A DNA stretch of 64,000 bases from an uncultured Gemmatimonadales bacterium (GTDB lineage Bacteria > Gemmatimonadota > Gemmatimonadetes > Gemmatimonadales > GWC2-71-9), in NCBI GenBank assembly GCA_947259405.1, contig CAMYLY010000017.1, forward strand, positions 18,825 through 82,824, read 5' to 3'. Shown here in pieces: positions 62,565 through 64,000 of the stretch. The notes beneath the pieces are model-generated. The model saw only the letters and a list, made by a program, of their open reading frames with translations. It was not told where the DNA came from and did no database searches. A program made the position numbers and the translations under genes. The number at the start of each line of letters is the position of its first letter. The first letter of the stretch is position 1.

Positions 62565-62627
62565 GGGGATTGAAGGGATAGTCGGTCGATTCTATCCCCT
62601 CTATCCCCTCTATCCCTTCTATCCCTT
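62565..62627. repeat. 9-bp tandem repeat with inverted partner after the sugar dehydrogenase gene
   Basis: Four tandem 9-bp units, CTATCCCCT twice (62592-62609) then CTATCCCTT twice (62610-62627), abut the stop codon of the minus-strand sugar dehydrogenase. AAGGGATAG at 62573-62581 is the exact reverse complement of CTATCCCTT, so hairpins can form. Same motif family as 61476-61512. Confidence 0.6.
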
Positions 62628-63782
62628 CTAATTCACTGGTTCCAACCGCACCACCGCTGTCCCTGATCCGCCTCGATCATCGATCGCGAGGTAGATGTAT
62701 CCGTCGGGGCCTTGCCGGACGTCACGGATGCGGCCCATGCGTTGGACGAGCGTCTCTTCGTTCATCACGCGCTGGCCGTCCATCGTGAGGCGCGCGAGCT
62801 GCTGGCCGCTCAAGCCGCCCACGAACAGGTTGCCACGCCAATCGGGGAATTTGTCTCCTGTATAGATGAGGAGGCCGGACGTCGCGATGGACGGAACCCA
62901 GAAGTGTGCGGGTGGCTCCATGCCTTCACGGTGGGTGCCTTCGTGGATTCTCGAGCCGCTGCGATAGTTCACGCCGTACCCAACCACCGGCCACCCGTAG
63001 TTCAGGCCCTTCTGAACCAGGTTTAGCTCATCGCCGCCTTGCGGGCCGTGTTCGTTGAGCCAGATGTCGCCCGTCTCGGGGTGGATGGCGAGGCCCTGCG
63101 CGTTGCGATGCCCATAACTCCAAATCTCGGGCTTGGCACCGGGCTCGTTCACGAACGGGTTGTCGGCCGGCACGCTCCCATCCTCGTTGAGGCGGATGAC
63201 CACACCGTGGTGATTCGACAGATCCTGTGCGGGGTGACCCTCGAGGTCGCCTCGCGGGGGGGCCTGACGGTCGCCCACGGTGATGAAGACGTGACCCTGC
63301 CCGTCAAAGATGATGCGCGACCCGTAATGCCCGCCGCCGCGGGAGTCGGCAACGAAGAGCTCTTCGACGTTGGTGAGCCGATCGTTCTCGAATCGCCCCC
63401 GAATCAGCGCTGTCGTTGCGCCCTCTTCGCCGGCATACGGCTTCGAATACGTGATGTAGAGCATCCGGTTATTGGCGAAGTCGGGATGCGGCACCACGTC
63501 GAGCAACCCACCCTGTCCCCGGGCATGCACGTCAGGGACGCCGGGCACGGGGTTCGGGAGCAGTTGCCCGTTGCGCACGATGCGAAGCCGTCCCGGCTTT
63601 TCCGTGACGAGCATGTCGCCACCGGGCAGAAACGCGATCGCCCATGGGCGTTCGAAGCCTTCGGCGACGGTCACGACGCGGTAGTCGTGGTGAGCCGAGC
63701 GTTGTACGGTCTGGCTGATAGCCGGTGCCGCGCAGGCGAGGAGAAGGCTGGCGGTTGGGAGAGCGGTCCAAGTCCTGATCAT
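62628..63782 (-). CDS. PQQ-dependent sugar dehydrogenase (Asd/YliI-like)
   Basis: A 384-residue secreted protein (signal peptide to about A-P-A-I-S-Q) of the glucose/sorbosone dehydrogenase six-bladed propeller family. Hallmarks: L-E-R-P-W-A-I-A-F-L-P-like start (F-E-R-P-W-A-I-A-F-L-P-G-G-D, about 43-56), G-G-L-L-D-V-V-P-H-P-D-F (catalytic His region, about 91-102), G-H-R-N-A-Q-G-L-A (Arg binding PQQ) and N-E-H-G-P-Q-G-G-D-E-L-N. It oxidises aldoses in the periplasm. It is unrelated in fold to the eight-bladed PQQ dehydrogenase at 58.2 kb, so the organism has two quinoprotein types. PQQ synthesis genes are not in the window. Confidence 0.92.
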   Translation of the reverse strand: MIRTWTALPTASLLLACAAPAISQTVQRSAHHDYRVVTVAEGFERPWAIAFLPGGDMLVTEKPGRLRIVRNGQLLPNPVPGVPDVHARGQGGLLDVVPHPDFANNRMLYITYSKPYAGEEGATTALIRGRFENDRLTNVEELFVADSRGGGHYGSRIIFDGQGHVFITVGDRQAPPRGDLEGHPAQDLSNHHGVVIRLNEDGSVPADNPFVNEPGAKPEIWSYGHRNAQGLAIHPETGDIWLNEHGPQGGDELNLVQKGLNYGWPVVGYGVNYRSGSRIHEGTHREGMEPPAHFWVPSIATSGLLIYTGDKFPDWRGNLFVGGLSGQQLARLTMDGQRVMNEETLVQRMGRIRDVRQGPDGYIYLAIDDRGGSGTAVVRLEPVN

Positions 63783-64000
63783 GTGTCCATCCTTATCGAG
63801 CGTTGCCAGAAGCGTACACCGGAGTCCAGCGTTTGAGTCACTGCGCGCGGCCCGAGCGAGACGGGTAGCGCGACGGGCCTAAGTATAGAGTTGGGGGAGG
63901 GGATTCGATAGCGTCGGGTGGAGACTCGCGAAACGCTGGCGCGTTCGGGTCTCGAGTGCGGGCCGTTATGATGGCGATGTGTCCCGTGGGAACGCGATTC
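63783..64000. other. intergenic region at the right edge
   Basis: No gene is supported. A frame opening at ATG ATG (63968-63973) is uninterrupted to the edge but too short to judge; it may be the 5' end of the next gene. Confidence 0.4.

Overview
This is a high-GC, gene-dense bacterial chromosome segment. Five things point to Gemmatimonadota: a set of Ser/Thr kinases of the form kinase - transmembrane helix - TPR or beta-propeller, opening with MSE(H/Q)LERL; a large crop of lipobox-bearing sulfatases; an Ig-like lipoprotein ending in a heme-binding domain; an FG-GAP/LVIVD 'choice-of-anchor B' protein; and frequent Tat or lipoprotein signals. A marine or sponge-associated lineage would fit the sulfatase load. 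This is inference from protein style; no rRNA, tRNA or marker gene is present to confirm it, and Acidobacteriota is the main alternative. I see no CRISPR array, IS element, prophage or RNA gene.

Layout. 1-4.65 kb: Ig-like surface proteins (one with a CxxCH heme motif), an outer-membrane barrel and a PrcB-like lipoprotein. 4.7-5.0 kb: a scar where the first codons of a succinate/fumarate dehydrogenase flavoprotein gene abut the last codons of an unrelated gene. 5.1-8.2 kb: LemA + DUF2207 pair, then a minus-strand regulatory operon of tiny membrane proteins and an HTH regulator. 8.5-12.6 kb: sulfatase and choice-of-anchor B protein. 12.7-16.1 kb: ApbE flavin transferase, porin, FMN-binding target and multi-His membrane protein, read as an extracytoplasmic flavin electron-transfer module. 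16.5-23.4 kb: the most novel locus, an ExbB/TolQ-like channel fused to Ig-like domains, two ExbD/TolR-like proteins, a TonB-position protein, a TPR lipoprotein and a secreted protein built of four EF-hand-like/disulfide modules (5' end frameshifted). 23.4-29.4 kb: a C-terminally truncated isoquinoline-oxidoreductase-type subunit, an Nramp-like transporter, a CocE/NonD hydrolase and a lone NuoB. 29.6-38.3 kb: three Ser/Thr kinases and a Tat-type aldo/keto reductase, with 11-bp-periodic GTGAA boxes in nearby intergenic DNA. 38.3-44.0 kb: esterase, DUF1080 protein, amidohydrolase and an ABC-2 export operon. 44.1-47.1 kb: a fourth kinase. 47.1-57.3 kb: five sulfatases and a PhoD-like phosphatase, four of the junctions overlapping or 1 bp apart. 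57.4-63.8 kb: DNRLRE lipoprotein, two PQQ-type dehydrogenases, a divergent CGNR regulator/DinB pair and a second aldo/keto reductase, with a recurrent GGGATAGAAGGGATAG repeat at gene ends.

How it works together. Most products are exported, lipid-anchored or membrane proteins: hydrolysis of sulfate and phosphate esters, periplasmic oxidation of sugars/alcohols (PQQ, flavin) and envelope energisation (ExbB/ExbD), supervised by membrane Ser/Thr kinases. No formylglycine-generating enzyme, PQQ biosynthesis gene or SusC/D pair lies in the window, so the cofactors and uptake for these systems must be encoded elsewhere.
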